Shown here piece by piece: positions 1 through 24,000 of a stretch of 64,000 nt of DNA (position 1 is the stretch's first letter; each line of letters starts with the position of its first letter). The notes beneath the pieces are model-generated. The model was not told the DNA's origin, did not search any database, and saw only the letters and a program-made list of their open reading frames with translations. This stretch comes from Chrysogorgia sp. JL179-B06. Taxonomy: Eukaryota > Cnidaria > Anthozoa > Scleralcyonacea > Chrysogorgiidae. The DNA lies in NCBI GenBank assembly GCA_035772405.1, contig JAYKKM010000439.1, positions 9,774,501 through 9,838,500 of the forward strand. The letters are read 5' to 3'. The translations under genes and the position numbers were made by a program.

Positions 1-16
1 TACTTTTATGTTGTAG

Positions 17-11510
<11,494 letters not shown>

Positions 11511-11596
11511 ATGATAAATCTATAAACCAAATGTATGAATGTAAACGTTTTTCACTTAACATTTTCACATTTTAACGTAAATCAATCATAATTTAT

Positions 11597-11602
11597 ATTA
11601 AA
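11597..11602 (+). promoter_or_regulatory. Possible polyadenylation signal (ATTAAA) of the lectin gene
   Basis: ATTAAA lies about 87 bases after the stop codon in AT-rich sequence. It is a weak variant signal chosen by position only. Confidence 0.25.
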
Positions 11603-11617
11603 TTATTACAACTGGGG

Positions 11618-12008
11618 TCTTTTCGGCGAGGATTGTGCAAAACACCAACAGGAAACGAACGCCGGAGAACCACTTTGGGTTGTTGAGGATTTCTCGAACA
11701 GCATGAAAGCGTTTGTCTTCCAACGACTCCACCAGCTCTAATTTAATTACGAACACGGGTGAAAGAAGGTCAACACGGAAGGACAAGTACTCTACGACAC
11801 TCTGTGGGAACGAGAGCGACAGGAACTTTGAGCTCCAACCTATCCCAGACTATTACGTAACATTGTATAAAACAAATGGGGAGCTTCACTATCTTTCATT
11901 TGAGAAGACAACCAAACTGTATGATGATATGGAAATTGAGACGCTCGCACTATTTCTACCGTCACGAGTTCTGGACTCCTTCTTTGCGGTCAAGAACAAT
12001 AATCCCAC
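11618..12008 (+). pseudogene. Unrecognised coding-like fragment
   Basis: The frame from 11713 has coding-like composition, including DYYVTLYKTNGELHYLSFEK and ETLALFLPSRVLDSFFAVK. The longer frame runs without a stop into a GC-rich repeat at about 12010. I do not recognise the family. It lacks clear splice sites and is most likely a transposon or gene relic. Confidence 0.25.
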
Positions 12009-12100
12009 ACGACAGGGCCGCCGAGAGGGGAGGGTAGCCGGGGCAACTGCCCCGGGGCCCGGCCATAATCTAGTACGGCGAATACGGTTGGTATAGCAAC
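12009..12100. repeat. GC-rich repeat fragment
   Basis: Sequence with GCAACTGCCCCGGGGCCCGG resembles the palindromic cores of the MITEs in this window. Its ends are not clear. Confidence 0.35.
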
Positions 12101-12129
12101 CCTTGTTTGGATTCCTGTTGTGGAATGTG

Positions 12130-12590
12130 GATGTTAAAAAATATTTCCAAACGAAAAGTGAGAAAATGGAAAAAGATTACAACAGCGATTTGGGAAGAGA
12201 AACTTGGCGAAGTCATAAACTGTACGAAAAGTCTGTTGCAGAGTTATAGCAACAATGTAAAACAAATGGTGTGTACTCCATAGGCCAAAAACACGAATGT
12301 TTCGAAATATTAGCTTTGGCGAGCGGTGAAACAGTAAAGGACAAGTTCCAGCCCTCGAATAACGGGAAATTATGCTCACTACCCAAATCCATCACCAAAA
12401 TAAAGAAATTTTCCATGCAGTTTTTTACGTTGGCAAGAAAGATGAACTGGTTTTGCGGCTTTACCTTTTTATTAATACATGGATGTTCACTTGGCATTCT
12501 ATCAGGAAGAAAAAGAACTGGAACGATGGACTGTATGATTTGTTTAAATCACTGAAAGACTGTGTCCGAAATCACACATTTCGAAATCAC
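12130..12590 (+). other. Unresolved stretch with coding-like fragments
   Basis: Several short overlapping frames share fragments such as AVFYVGKKDELVLRLYLF, but stops and frame changes prevent a gene model. It may be the decayed body of the LINE whose tail follows. Confidence 0.2.
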
Positions 12591-12599
12591 ACGGCAGGG

Positions 12600-12680
12600 C
12601 ACCAGGGAGAACAGCTTCGGCTGAGGTGTGTTCCCTGTATAAATAAAGCTTTTATCTTATCTTATCTTATCTTATTTATC
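12600..12680 (+). mobile_element. L2/CR1-like non-LTR element 3' tail with (TTATC)n
   Basis: CCCTGTATAAATAAAG followed by repeated TTATC is the usual end of L2/CR1-type retrotransposons, which finish in a short microsatellite rather than poly(A). Confidence 0.55.
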
Positions 12681-12789
12681 AGATCAAATGACGACGGAAC
12701 TACTGATAATGTAGAAACATCAAATGAGCGAGAGTTTGATGATGAGTATACCAGTCGTTATTTTGAGTTTGGAACGCACGTTTAGATGC

Positions 12790-13395
12790 GGTGGTCAAGG
12801 CAGGATGGTATAATGCCGAGATTCAGGAAGTGATTTAATATGGGATGAAATCACGGCTGTTTATTTGTCAGAACCTGAATCAATTTACAACTATTGAATT
12901 TAATCCGCTGCTAGCCCATGGAAAACTAATATCACTTTAATATAATGTTAACAATGTTCATGTCAGCTATTTATAATTGGCTGAAACGAAACGTTTTCAC
13001 ATTTTTATATTTATATAAAATACATCTGCATCTGTTGCTTGTGGTATGCCATATATAGGCACCTTGAACTCTTATGCTGCTGATTATTCTTCCTACTGTA
13101 GTAATTACCATTATTTTAATGTGTCAAAATGATCTTGAACAGATATTGTATATCCGATACAACACGGACGCTTAGAATATTCATGCATGTTTGAAATGTT
13201 CATATTTATCGACAATATTGAAGATTCAAGCCATTTTAGCCGAGTAAATCGAAGTAAAAGTTTATGTAAAATATCATCAGAATTTTGTATCAGATATACA
13301 ATTCCGTCATGCCACTGATTTCCTTTGTCTTTCCGTGAATTATAATGATATTCTAAATAAATTAAAATATTTAAAAAATTTTATCTTGATGATTT
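12790..13395. other. AT-rich intergenic stretch without recognised features
   Basis: No exon, repeat array or terminal inverted repeat was found here. Confidence 0.5.
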
Positions 13396-13396
13396 A

Positions 13397-14098
13397 TATA
13401 TGCATGCAATTATTAAGCAACCACATATTCATAGGTGTACGGGCTTAATTTTAGAGGTGGAACTTTTTGTCTTCCCGAGTCGGAGGCCGCTGTTACCCAA
13501 ATTTCTTATTTTCTCCGAAATGGGGCTACAGCAGCCCCGGCCCGTACACCTATGCATGCATTCAGTTCAGTTCAAAACCATAGTATTAGTACATACTACA
13601 TCAGAGATTATAATTATGCACTTGGTTTTTAAGTCTCCAATTATTCAGGAGTTTAGATTGTTTTACGCTGGGATTCTTCAGGGTATGGGTTCCAAGTCTG
13701 GAATTCCTCAGGGGTATGGCTTTTATGAAGCTAATAAAATATATCCTCGAAAAGGGGATGCGATATAGCCCATTGACCCAAATATTGTCCGATTCAAACC
13801 GGATCAACCCCAAAAGACTGTTGACTTCCTTATAGTTTTTAGACCTACCATGTACAGTTAATACGAATTTATGTAAGGATGCATACAATTATTAAGCAAC
13901 CATACATTCATAGGCATGCGGGCACAATTTTATAGGTCAAGGGGGACAAATTTTCTGACTGAAAGCCCAACCTTTTGTAGCCGTTGTTACCCAACTTTTC
14001 TTTTTTTCTCCGAAATGGGGCTCCAGCAGCCACGGCCCGTATAAATTCAGTTCAAAAACATAGTATTAGTACATACTACATCAGAGATTATATCAACC
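13397..14098. repeat. Two tandem diverged copies of a ~480-bp segment carrying a small MITE
   Basis: Sequence from ATGCATGCAATTATTAAGCA (13400) to the ATAGTATTAGTACATACTAC block (13579) recurs from 13878 to about 14085. Each copy holds a ~130-bp inverted-repeat unit. In the first it runs ATAGGTGTACGGGC to GCCCGTACACCTAT (13432-13554). Confidence 0.75.
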
Positions 14099-14129
14099 AT
14101 TAATGCGCTTGATTTTTAATCGATTTCTT

Positions 14130-17100
14130 CAGGGGTTCACATTATTCAGTCTGGAATTCTTCAGGGGTTCAGCTTATTCAGTCTGGAATTCTTCAGGGGT
14201 TCGTAATAATTATTCAGTCTGCAATTCTTCAGGATTCACATTATTCCGTCTGGAATTCTTCAGGGGTTCACATTATTCAGTCTGGAATTCTTCAGGTTCA
14301 CATTATTCAGTCTGGAATTCTTCAGGGTTCACATTATTCAATCTGGAATTCTTCAAGGTTCACATTAATTCAGTCTGGAGTTCTTCAGTCGTTCACATCT
14401 TCACATTATTCCGTTTGGAATTCCTCAGGGGTTCACCTTATTCAGTCTGGAATTCTTCGGAGGTTTATAATAATTATTCAGTCTGGAATTCTTCAGGGTT
14501 CACTTTATTCAGTCATGAATTCTTAAGGTCCACAATAATCATTCAGTCTGGAATTTGTCAGGGGTCCACAATAATCATTCACGAGTCTGGTGTTCTTCAG
14601 GGGTTCACATTATTCAGTCTGGAATTCTTCAGGGTTCACATTAATTCAGTCTCGAATTCTTCAGGGATTCACATTATTCAGTCTGGAAGGTTCGTAATAA
14701 TTATTCAGTCTTAAATTCTTCAGGGTTCACATTATTCAGTCTGGAATTCTTCAGGGGTTCACATTATTCAGTCTTGAATTCTTGAGGGTTCACATTATTC
14801 AGTCTGGAGTTCTTCAGTCGTTCACATCTTCACATTATTCCGTCTGGAATTCTTCAGGGTTCACCTTATTCAGTCTGGAATTCTTCGGAGGTTCATAATA
14901 ATTAATCAGTCTGGAATCTTCAGGAGTTCACTTTATTCAGTCATGAATTCTTGAGGGTCCACAATAATCATTCATATTCAGTCTGGAATTCGTCAGGGGA
15001 CCACAATAATCATTCACGAGTCTGGTGTTCTTCAGGATTCACATTATTCAATCTAGAAATTCTTGAGGGTTCACATTATTCCATCTGGAGTTCTTCAGGG
15101 GTTCACATTATTCAGTCTGGAATTCTTCAGGGTTCATATTATTGAGTCTGGAGTTCTTCAGGGATTCACATTATTCAGTCTGGAGTTCTTCAGCTGTTCG
15201 TAATAATTATTCAGTCTGCAATTCTTCAAGGGTTCAAGTTAATTCAGTCTGGAGTTCTTCAGGGGTTCACATTATTCAATCTGGAATTCTTCAGGAATTC
15301 ACATTATTCAATCTGGAATTCTTCAGGAATTCACATTATTCAGTCTGGAATTCTTCAGGAATTCACATTATTCAGTCTGGAATTCTTCAGGGGTTCACAT
15401 TATTCAGTCTGGAATTCTTCAGGGGTTCACATTATTCAGTCTGGAATTCTTCAGGAATTCACATTATTCAGTCTGGAATTCTTCAGGGGTTCACATTATT
15501 CAGTCTGGAATTCTTCAGGAATTCACATTATTCAGTCTGGAATTCTTCAGGGTTCACATTATTCAGTCTGGAATTCTTCAGGGATTCACATTATTCAGTC
15601 TGGAATTTTTCAGGGGTTCACATTATTCAGTCTGGAATTCTTCAGGAATTCACATTATTCAGTCTGGAATTCTTCAGGGATTCACATTATTCAGTCTGGA
15701 ATTCTTCAGGAATTCACATTATTCAGTCTGGAATTCTTCAGGGTTCACATTATTCAGTCTGGAATTCTTCAGGGATTCACATTATTCAGTCTGGAATTCT
15801 TCAGGGGTTCACATTATTCAGTCTGGAATTCTTCAGGAATTCACATTATTCAGTCTGGAATTCTTCAGGGTTCACATTATTCAGTCTGGAATTCTTCAGG
15901 GATTCACATTATTCAGTCTGGAATTCTTCAGGGGTTCACATTATTCAGTCTGGAATTCTTCAGGAATTCACATTATTCAGTCTGGAATTCTTCAGGGATT
16001 CACATTATTCAGTCTGGAATTCTTCAGGAATTCACATTATTCAGTCTGGAATTCTTCAGGGTTCACATTATTCAGTCTGGAATTCTTCAGGGATTCACAT
16101 TATTCAGTCTGGAATTCTTCAGGGGTTCACATTATTCAGTCTGGAATTCTTCAGGAATTCACATTATTCAGTCTGGAATTCTTCAGGGTTCACATTATTC
16201 AGTCTGGAATTCTTCAGGGATTCACATTATTCAGTCTGGAATTCTTCAGGGGTTCACATTATTCAGTCTGGAATTCTTCAGGAATTCACATTATTCAGTC
16301 TGGAATTCTTCAGGGGTTCACATTATTCAGTCTGGAATTCTTCAGGGGTTCACATTATTCAGTCTGGAATTCTTCAGGGGTTCGTAATAATTATTCAGTC
16401 TTGAATTCTTCAGGGGTTCACATTATTCAGTCATGAATTTTTGAAGGTCCGCAATACTCATTCAGTCTGGAATTCGTCAGGGGTCCACAATAATCATTCA
16501 TGAGTCTGGAGATCTTCAGGGGTTCACATTATTCAGTCTGGAATTCCTCAGGGTTACATTAATTCAGTCTGGAATTCTTCATGGGTTCACATTATTCCGT
16601 CTGGAATTCTTCAGGGGTTCACATTCAGCCTGGAATTCTTCAGGACTCACATTATTCAGTCTGGAATTCTTCAGGGTCCACAATAATCATTCATGAGTCT
16701 GGAGTTCTTCAGGGGTTCACATTATTCAGTCTGGAATTCTTCTGGGTTCATATTATTCAGTCTGGATTTCTTCAGGGTTCATATTATTGAGTCTGGAGTT
16801 CTTCAGGGATTCACATTATTCAGTCTGGAGTTCTTCAGCTGTTCGTAATAATTATTCAGTCTGCAATTCTTCAAGGGTTCAAGTTAATTCAGTCTGGAGT
16901 TCTTCAGGGATTCACATTATTCAGTCTGGAATTCTTCAGGGTTCACATTATTCAGTCTGGAATTCTTCTGGGTTCATATTATTCAGTCTGGATTTCTTCA
17001 GGGTTCATATTATTGAGTCTGGAGTTCTTCAGGGATTCACATTATTCAGTCTGGAGTTCTTCAGCTGTTCGTAATAATTATTCAGTCTGCAATTCTTCAA

Positions 17101-18235
17101 GGGTTCAAGTTAATTCAGTCTGGAGTTCTTCAGGGGTTCACATTATTCAATCTGGAATTCTTCAGGGGTTCACATTATTCAGTCTGGAATTCTTCAGGGA
17201 TTCACATTATTCAGTCTGGAATTCTTCAGGGATTCACATTATTCAGTCTGGAATTCTTCAGGAATTCACATTATTCAGTCTGGAATTCTTCAGGGGTTCG
17301 TAATAATTATTCAGTCTTGAATTCTTCAGGGGTTCACATTATTCAGTCATGAATTTTTGAAGGTCCGCAATACTCATTCAGTCTGGAATTCTTCAGGGGT
17401 TAACATTATTCAGTCTGGAATTCTTCAGGAATTCACATTATTCAGTCTGGAATTCTTCAGGGGTTCACATTATTCAGTCTGGAATTCTTCAGGGATTCAC
17501 ATTATTCAGTCTGGAATTCTTCAGGGGTTCACATTATTCAGTCTGGAATTCCTCAGGGTTACATTAATTCAGTCTGGAATTCTTCATGGGTTCACATTAT
17601 TCCGTCTGGAATTCTTCAGGGGTTCACATTCAGCCTGGAATTCTTCAGGATTCACATTATTCAGTCTGGAATTCTTCAGGGTCCACAATAATCATTCATG
17701 AGTCTGGAGTTCTTCAGGGGTTCACGTTATTCAGTCTGGAATTCCTCAGGGTTAATTAATTCAGTCTGGAATTCTTCAGGGATTCACATTATTCAGTCAT
17801 GAATTCTTGAGGGTCCACAACAATCATTCAATCTGGAATTCTTCAGTGGTTCACAATAATTATTCAGTCTGGAATTCTTCAGGGTTCACATTATTCAGTC
17901 TGGAAATCTTCAGGGGTTCATAATAGTTATTCAGTCTGGAATTCTTCAGTGGTTCACAATAATTATTCAGTCTGGAATTCTTCAGGGGTTCACATTATTT
18001 AGTCTGGAATTCTTCAGTGGTTCACAATAATTATTCAGTCTGAAATTCTTCAAGGGTTCACATTATTTAGTGTGGAATTCTTCAGGGGTTTACATTATTC
18101 AGTCTGGAATTCTTCAGGGGTTCATAATAATTATTCAGTTTGGAATTCTTCAGGGGTTCAATATTCAGTATGGAATTCTTCAGTGGTTCACATTTTACAG
18201 TCTGGAATTCCTCAGCGGTATGGGTTCCAAGTCTG
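14130..18235. repeat. Large 30-33-bp minisatellite array (~4.1 kb)
   Basis: Well over 100 copies of a unit around CATTATTCAGTCTGGAATTC with TTCAGGGGTT. Units differ by GG, GGG, GGGG, GGGA or GGAA after TTCA, so lengths are 30-33 bp. The middle (about 15300-16380) is homogeneous and shows higher-order repeats; the edges are diverged. Long frames here (for example 15142-16404) are artefacts of the unit lacking stops. Confidence 0.97.
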
Positions 18236-18390
18236 GAATTCTTGCGGGGCATGAAACCAATACAATATATCGTCGACAGGGGGTGTGCGGAGTAGCCAAT
18301 TAACCCAAATACTGTCCGATTAAAACGAATCAGCCAAAACGACTTTTTACTTCCTTAAAGGAGCTTTTGGTCCCACCATTATATTGTATA
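18205..18390. repeat. Right flank of the minisatellite, homologous to 13660-13870
   Basis: GGTATGGGTTCCAAGTCTGG, then AATACTGTCCGATT and TTTACTTCCTTA, match 13684-13860 and in part 39355-39440. The array therefore lies inside a dispersed element. Confidence 0.7.
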
Positions 18391-18954
18391 TATATATATA
18401 TATATATCAACTTTTCGTGAGAAATGGATCCCTGCCACGGCGATATTATCACCCTCGCTTCACTCGCGAAGGGACAATAGAACAACAGGCTTATTCGCGA
18501 AATAGACAAATACTGAAATAGAATAAAATTTTCGATTCCTTGTTTTCGAATTGTAGAAAAATGCCTGGAACCAAGAATTTACCTCACAATTTTCCCAAGA
18601 TAGCGGCGCCCAATTTGGTTTCCAAATTCATGCCCCAATGCCCCCTCTTGTCTTTTATATGATCTCTATATCCAGGCTGGCTTCAGATATCGTTCCAGTC
18701 CTTATAGAGTTCACTGCTTCGCCCTTATTACCCTTCCCATCGTTCCACGCGCTCCTTCCTCTCAATTCAAATTTCACAATTTGGCGAGGAAAATATGTCA
18801 TGAGTACACATAGACATAAACGTAAGACATAATGCTTGTGGGATTATTTTAATTTTGTAGGTATATTTATAATTTGAGATGACATGTAAATTCAGGATAA
18901 TCATTAATTTTAGGGGACAGGGATGACTCAAAATTAGGACCTTCACATTTTATA

Positions 18955-19030
18955 GAACTACTAATCCTAACCCTAATCTCAACACTAATCATAACCTTGA
19001 TGCTAACCTTAAACCTAATCCTAAGTAACC
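18955..19030. repeat. Degenerate (CCTAA)-like tract
   Basis: Irregular repeats such as CTAATCCTAACCCTAATC, rich in CTAA/CCTAA. It is too diverged to call a true interstitial telomere. Confidence 0.5.
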
Positions 19031-19146
19031 GTAGCTGATAAAACCAGATAAGACCAAACAAAACAGAAAGGTCCTTTTGAGTCATCCCTTTCAGCCCCTG
19101 GGTTAATTATTAATGGCCTACCACGGTGCGCGATTCCACATGCTTA

Positions 19147-19712
19147 CAGGGCCGTAGCTAGCATGTGAAAGTTGGGGGGGTGTAAGTCCCAAATTTCCGA
19201 ATCTCAAATTATTTTTCCGAATATGAGGAGGCACGCGCCGTAAGGCGCGTCAATCTAGGGGGGTCCCGGGAAATTTTTAATTCTAGGGTCTCGGAAATTG
19301 CATTTCCCGCATTCTGGGAGCAGTTTTAAGAGATTTCCTTGGACAGTTTACAGATGTAGGAATTTAGTTTTCAACAATAAAAAAGAGGCGAAATATAAAC
19401 AATTTAATTCTACGGTATATGTTTAAAATCCGGAAATGATAAATTTTATTGCAAAGCAAAAGCCAAAAGGTGTCATCTATCTGATGTACGTATGCAGTAA
19501 ATCGACAAAAATAGATTTGTTATCCTTGTGAATATTATTTTGTAAGTTCTATAAACTTAACATGAGTTTTTTGCTGTTCACTGACTGAAATCTCGCTTAA
19601 CCTACGTTGCCGTAGTTTTCCGAACGAGTAATTCGATTTTCCGAATATCTCAATTTCAAAAATGTTGGGGGGGTGAAACACCCCCCCAATACCCCCCCTC
19701 GCTACGGCCCTG
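19147..19712. mobile_element. hAT-type MITE (CAGGGCCGTAGC ends), copy 2
   Basis: Same ends as 656-1516, with a perfect 8-bp duplication CATGCTTA (19139-19146, 19713-19720). Relative to copy 1 it lacks about 300 bp of interior. It also carries a small hairpin (CACGCGCCGTAAGGCGCGTC) where copy 1 has a CATG-centred palindrome. Confidence 0.93.
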
Positions 19713-20444
19713 CATGCTTAGTCTCTCTCACTAGTCTACTAATGTAGTACCCCAAGTAGTAGTGGATGTCGTGCGGGCAGGGTGTTAGGGTTAGAAAACT
19801 AGTTTGGCGGGGTGTTAGGGCCTTTGTTGTTTTGGGGTCGGTTACGAGGGCAATGTATTAGCTCGTTAGGGCCATGTATGTGCTCTTCCATATATGGAAT
19901 ACGTACGATAAGTACCTATTGACACGTCACACGCGACCCTCCCTCAAGATTATCACCCTCGGTTCGCTCGGTAACCCACGGCCCGTAATCTCGTGTTTCT
20001 CAATGACCTATACCAGTACTATATGACCACGGACCAAACTTCTTGGTTCCAGGCATTTTCTGCAATTTGAGAACTTCAAGGTCCAAAAACAAGGAAACGT
20101 AAATTCGTAATCGCTTATAATTTCTGTGTTTCTTTTTCACTACTTGTCTATTTGGTGATTAGGTTTGTTGTTGGACTATTTGCGGCTGTGTAAAAGATCA
20201 AAAGGATTGCTTTAATGATAAGCGGCCCTCTGTTAATAAATTTCAAAGCTAAAGGCGAGCCCACTATCTCATTAACCGGCGGTACTAAGAGTAAGAGGAA
20301 TAAATTAAATTTGTTTTGAATTTTGGGGGAAATGCAAAGCAATCAGGAAATGCAGCACAATATGAGGTAGAAATGTTTTGACGAGAATAGTAATCGAGGC
20401 GTCGAAGGAAGGAAATCGTTCGAGATTGAATAAAGACATTTGAA

Positions 20445-20618
20445 ATGACGGAGCCATCTCCTGATAGAAATCTGTTTGAAAAGTACATGACTGAGTCAAA
20501 CAGCCCTGAGTTTGGGTTTGACAGGTCTTCACTTTCGCCGAATGTGTCTTTCGTGACGCGAGAAAAGATATTCTGTACAGAAAATAATTTGGACCAGTGT
20601 GTTGCGTATTTGAATCAG
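20445..20618 (+). CDS. SSX2IP: SSX2IP exon 1 (start codon)
   Basis: ATG at 20445 opens 58 residues that end in [16 protein letters not shown], a conserved SSX2IP block. The donor GTTAGT is at 20619, phase 0. A second in-frame ATG at residue 15 could also serve. The sequence just upstream is probably 5' UTR; no TATA box was recognised. Confidence 0.9.
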
Positions 20619-21020
20619 GTTAGTATTCAATATGATAGATATGCCCGATTATGGATATGATTTTGCTGAAATATGGAATAATGCAGAGTCTGTTCAATGT
20701 CAGTGTACTCACTATATATGCCAATCGGCGCTGATAAAAGCAAACTTTAAGACCTTGGCCTCGAGAGTATAAACGTTGCTTTTATTAATGGCATATATGT
20801 GTTATTGCGCTATTTAATTTAAAAACTCGTTGCAATTTAATAAATATGTACTTAACTAATAATTTGAATATTCGGTTGTGAATAGACTTAGGTGTAAGTG
20901 GCTTGCCAACCTTTTATTTGAGTTGAAACTCTCCATATTTATACTGCTTCGTGATATATGACTTATATATGTCACATGTGTAGTTAAAACGTTCTTCAAA
21001 CATATAAATATTAAACGTTC

Positions 21021-21083
<63 letters not shown>

Positions 21084-24000
21084 TACAGTATATATATATA
21101 TATAAATACATATACATATACATTATAGCTTTCTTCTCATCTGTGACCTAGCATAATGTTTGAGATTAATATGTTATGAGAGAGCTGCTAGTGTAATATC
21201 AATGTGATATACTGATCCAATTCAAGTAAGTCATATTACTGGGCTTGCTGCTATTCGAAACAGCTATAGTCTGAAGAATAGGAATAGGAAAATTATTTTA
21301 TGTTTAGTAAAAGTATTTTTTAATTTAAAAATTGTTTCAAAATGTTTATTTTAAGCCCCCCATTTGAGTATTATATATGTATATATTTTAATTTTCACAA
21401 CCTTCTATGGATAAAACTGTTGTCATAGAAATTCATTAATTTATGCAAATTTTAGATGCAGTGATATTTATTAACATTCATGCAAGAGTCTGCGATAGCA
21501 CCCCCGATAGCCCCGCAATTCCTGACCATACGCTGTATGGAACCGCACCTAATTGGGCAGTGTCCTGAACCAATTCATTCTTTGGAGGGTGTAGCTCTGT
21601 CGGAGAGGGTTTTACGCTAATAGCTGAGGAACAGTTTACAGGACCCAGAGATCCACAAAGACGGGAGCGGTCTCATAGGTAGAGCAGCCCCAGGCGCGCC
21701 TAAACTCCCGAACTAACTTGTTACAATGTTGCCGAGAATTACCCTCTCCTGACCAGAACTACTGTCACACATAAAGTGGAGAAAAACACTTACCGTATAA
21801 TAACAAATTACCCCTACTACAGCCTACCGCCTGCACAATGCCTGCAGGGAACCAAACAAGGCCCGGCCTTGAAGTTTGATCCCAAACCAGAGCCACATCA
21901 AGCTAGAGGATGGAGATGACTGGGACATCTCCTATGGAGGATTGCCTTAGGAGCATTGCTGTGAAGAGAATATAGCTGCGAACATGCACAAGAACAGACG
22001 ACATTTAAGTTTAAGGAACAACAAAAGAGATTGCACAGTAAACACATGCAGCAGAACAGGAGACAAACAAGCATTTTAGTTATCACCCAGTATAGCTGGG
22101 GAGCAGACCAGTTCTACTGGCGCGATTGTACACACTAACAGTAAAATATCACCCGGAGTAGCCGAGCAGCAATATTACTTTATACACAGTAAACACATGC
22201 GCAACAGAACAGGAGACAAACATAAATTAAATTAAGTCACCCAGAATAGCCGGGGAACAAACCAGATGTACTGGCGCGATGGTACACACACTAACATTAA
22301 AATAGTAGCCAAAACAGCGGACCAGATGCACTGGCGTGACGGTACACTAATGTTAATGGATACATAGACAACACATACAGCAGAACAGGAGACAAACACA
22401 AAGGAAGTCACCCAGAATAGCCGGGGAATAAACCAGATGTACTGGCGCGATTGTAGACACACTAACATGAAAATAGTAGCTAAGCAGCGAACCAGATTAC
22501 TGGTGCGATGGAGCAAACACATGCAGCAGCACAGGAGACAAACATAAAATAAGGTAGCCCGCAGACGAAAGCAAATACTGGCAGCTGCCGACAATATGCA
22601 AGCAAAGACATGGCGCAAATACAGTCCCCCAACGGCTGAACGATAAGCAACGTTGCAGAATATACGGACCCGCACAAGCGCTAGCAGCAGTTGAACCGGA
22701 TGACCCCCCACACGACTGAGCAACAGCAGGGAGCACAAATAGAGTCCCCCAACGACTGTACGGCGACGTTGCCCAGTACGGACCCGGATGACCCCCCACA
22801 CGACTGAGCAACAGCAGGGAGCACAAATAGAGTCCCCCAACGACTGTACGGTGGTGTTGCCCAGTACGGACCCGGATGACCCCCCACACGACTGAGCAAC
22901 AGCAGGGAGCACAAATACAATCCCCCAACGACTGTATGGCGACGTTGCCCAGTACGGACCCAGAGGACCCCCCACACGACTGAGCAACAGCAGGGGGCAC
23001 AAATACAGTCCCCCAACGACTGTACGGCGACGTTGCCCAGTACGGACCCACACTAGCAGCTAGCCAGCAAGCAACAGATGAATGAAAGCAAAGTAGCACA
23101 GTCCGAAGCACGGGAGCACAATACTAAGCTATGTTAGATGAGGGTTGGGTGGGAGGGAACGAAGTATCGTGTACGACGAACAGCGCACGAATAAGCCCTG
23201 AAGTGGAGGACCGTCAGATGCCACGAGTTTTGCATTGACGTAAGGCATTCAGTGCATACACCCTGAATATCTATATATGGCCCCAAGGGACCACAAGACC
23301 GGCAGCACACTTACTTTGCATGATGTTAATTATTTTTATTGCATAAATGCATATAACAATCCGGTATGAAGGTACCAAATGCCACTTCACATGCCAGCAC
23401 ACACTACAAATTTGGAGGGTCGCAGTTCCCAGGAAATCTCTTGAGCCATGCACACCTTACACCACCCCTGCAGCAAGTTGCCGCGGGCCTGGCAGCCCTG
23501 CGAGATGCCAAAGCCTGGCCGTCCTGTAATTTTCCAAGGCCTGGCCTATCCATTTGGCCCTGGCCACTAATCGATTTACTACCAGGTTATGTCCTTTGTG
23601 GTGTTTCTTCCGCGGCCGAGAAAACCCCTCACCCCTGGGGACTACAAGTCGTTTCACTTACCGTTGAGATTCCCGGACAAACCTGATAACCGTGACCATA
23701 GAACGACGTCAGGTTCGCAACGTCCTGGATAAGCTTAAGAGAAGAGCAAAGAAAACAAAACCAAAAGAAACACACAACGTACATAAAGGACACGCACGAC
23801 GAAAGCGAAAAGGCAACTGTGCAGTACAAGGACAATTAAATGACAACACATACATGCACTAGTTATAAAAACAAGTATCACCCGGCAAGCCAGGGAAAGA
23901 AAGACATGTAACGTTGTGCTTGTAGCCCTTCATCCCATGCAGTCTACACAATAGACTGCTATCATCAGCCCAGTTCCCAGTGCCCACGTCCCTTGCTGAT

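Larger units (their letters stand above)
18490..20160. mobile_element. Inverted-repeat element containing a hAT MITE
   Basis: The arm at about 18493-18580 (AAATAGACAAATACTGAAA through AAATGCCTGGAACCAAGAA) is complementary to about 20040-20160. The interior holds a degenerate CCTAA tract and the second hAT MITE. The upstream piece (GGGATCC-like, about 18415-18475) recurs inverted near 49870-49935. Confidence 0.6.

Noticed and set aside
15142..16404. 420-codon open frame with repeated FTLFSLEFFR-type text
   Set aside because: The ~32-bp minisatellite unit lacks stops in several frames. Neighbouring frames are open too, and the protein has no independent support.
18955..19030. Interstitial telomere (CCCTAA)n
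   Set aside because: Only scattered CTAACC-like words are present with no regular register, so it is listed as a degenerate tract.
22232..23111. Open frames of 273 and 204 codons on the - strand
   Set aside because: They overlap the 88-bp tandem repeat in different frames and encode the same repeated nonsense phrase. There is no splice or start context.
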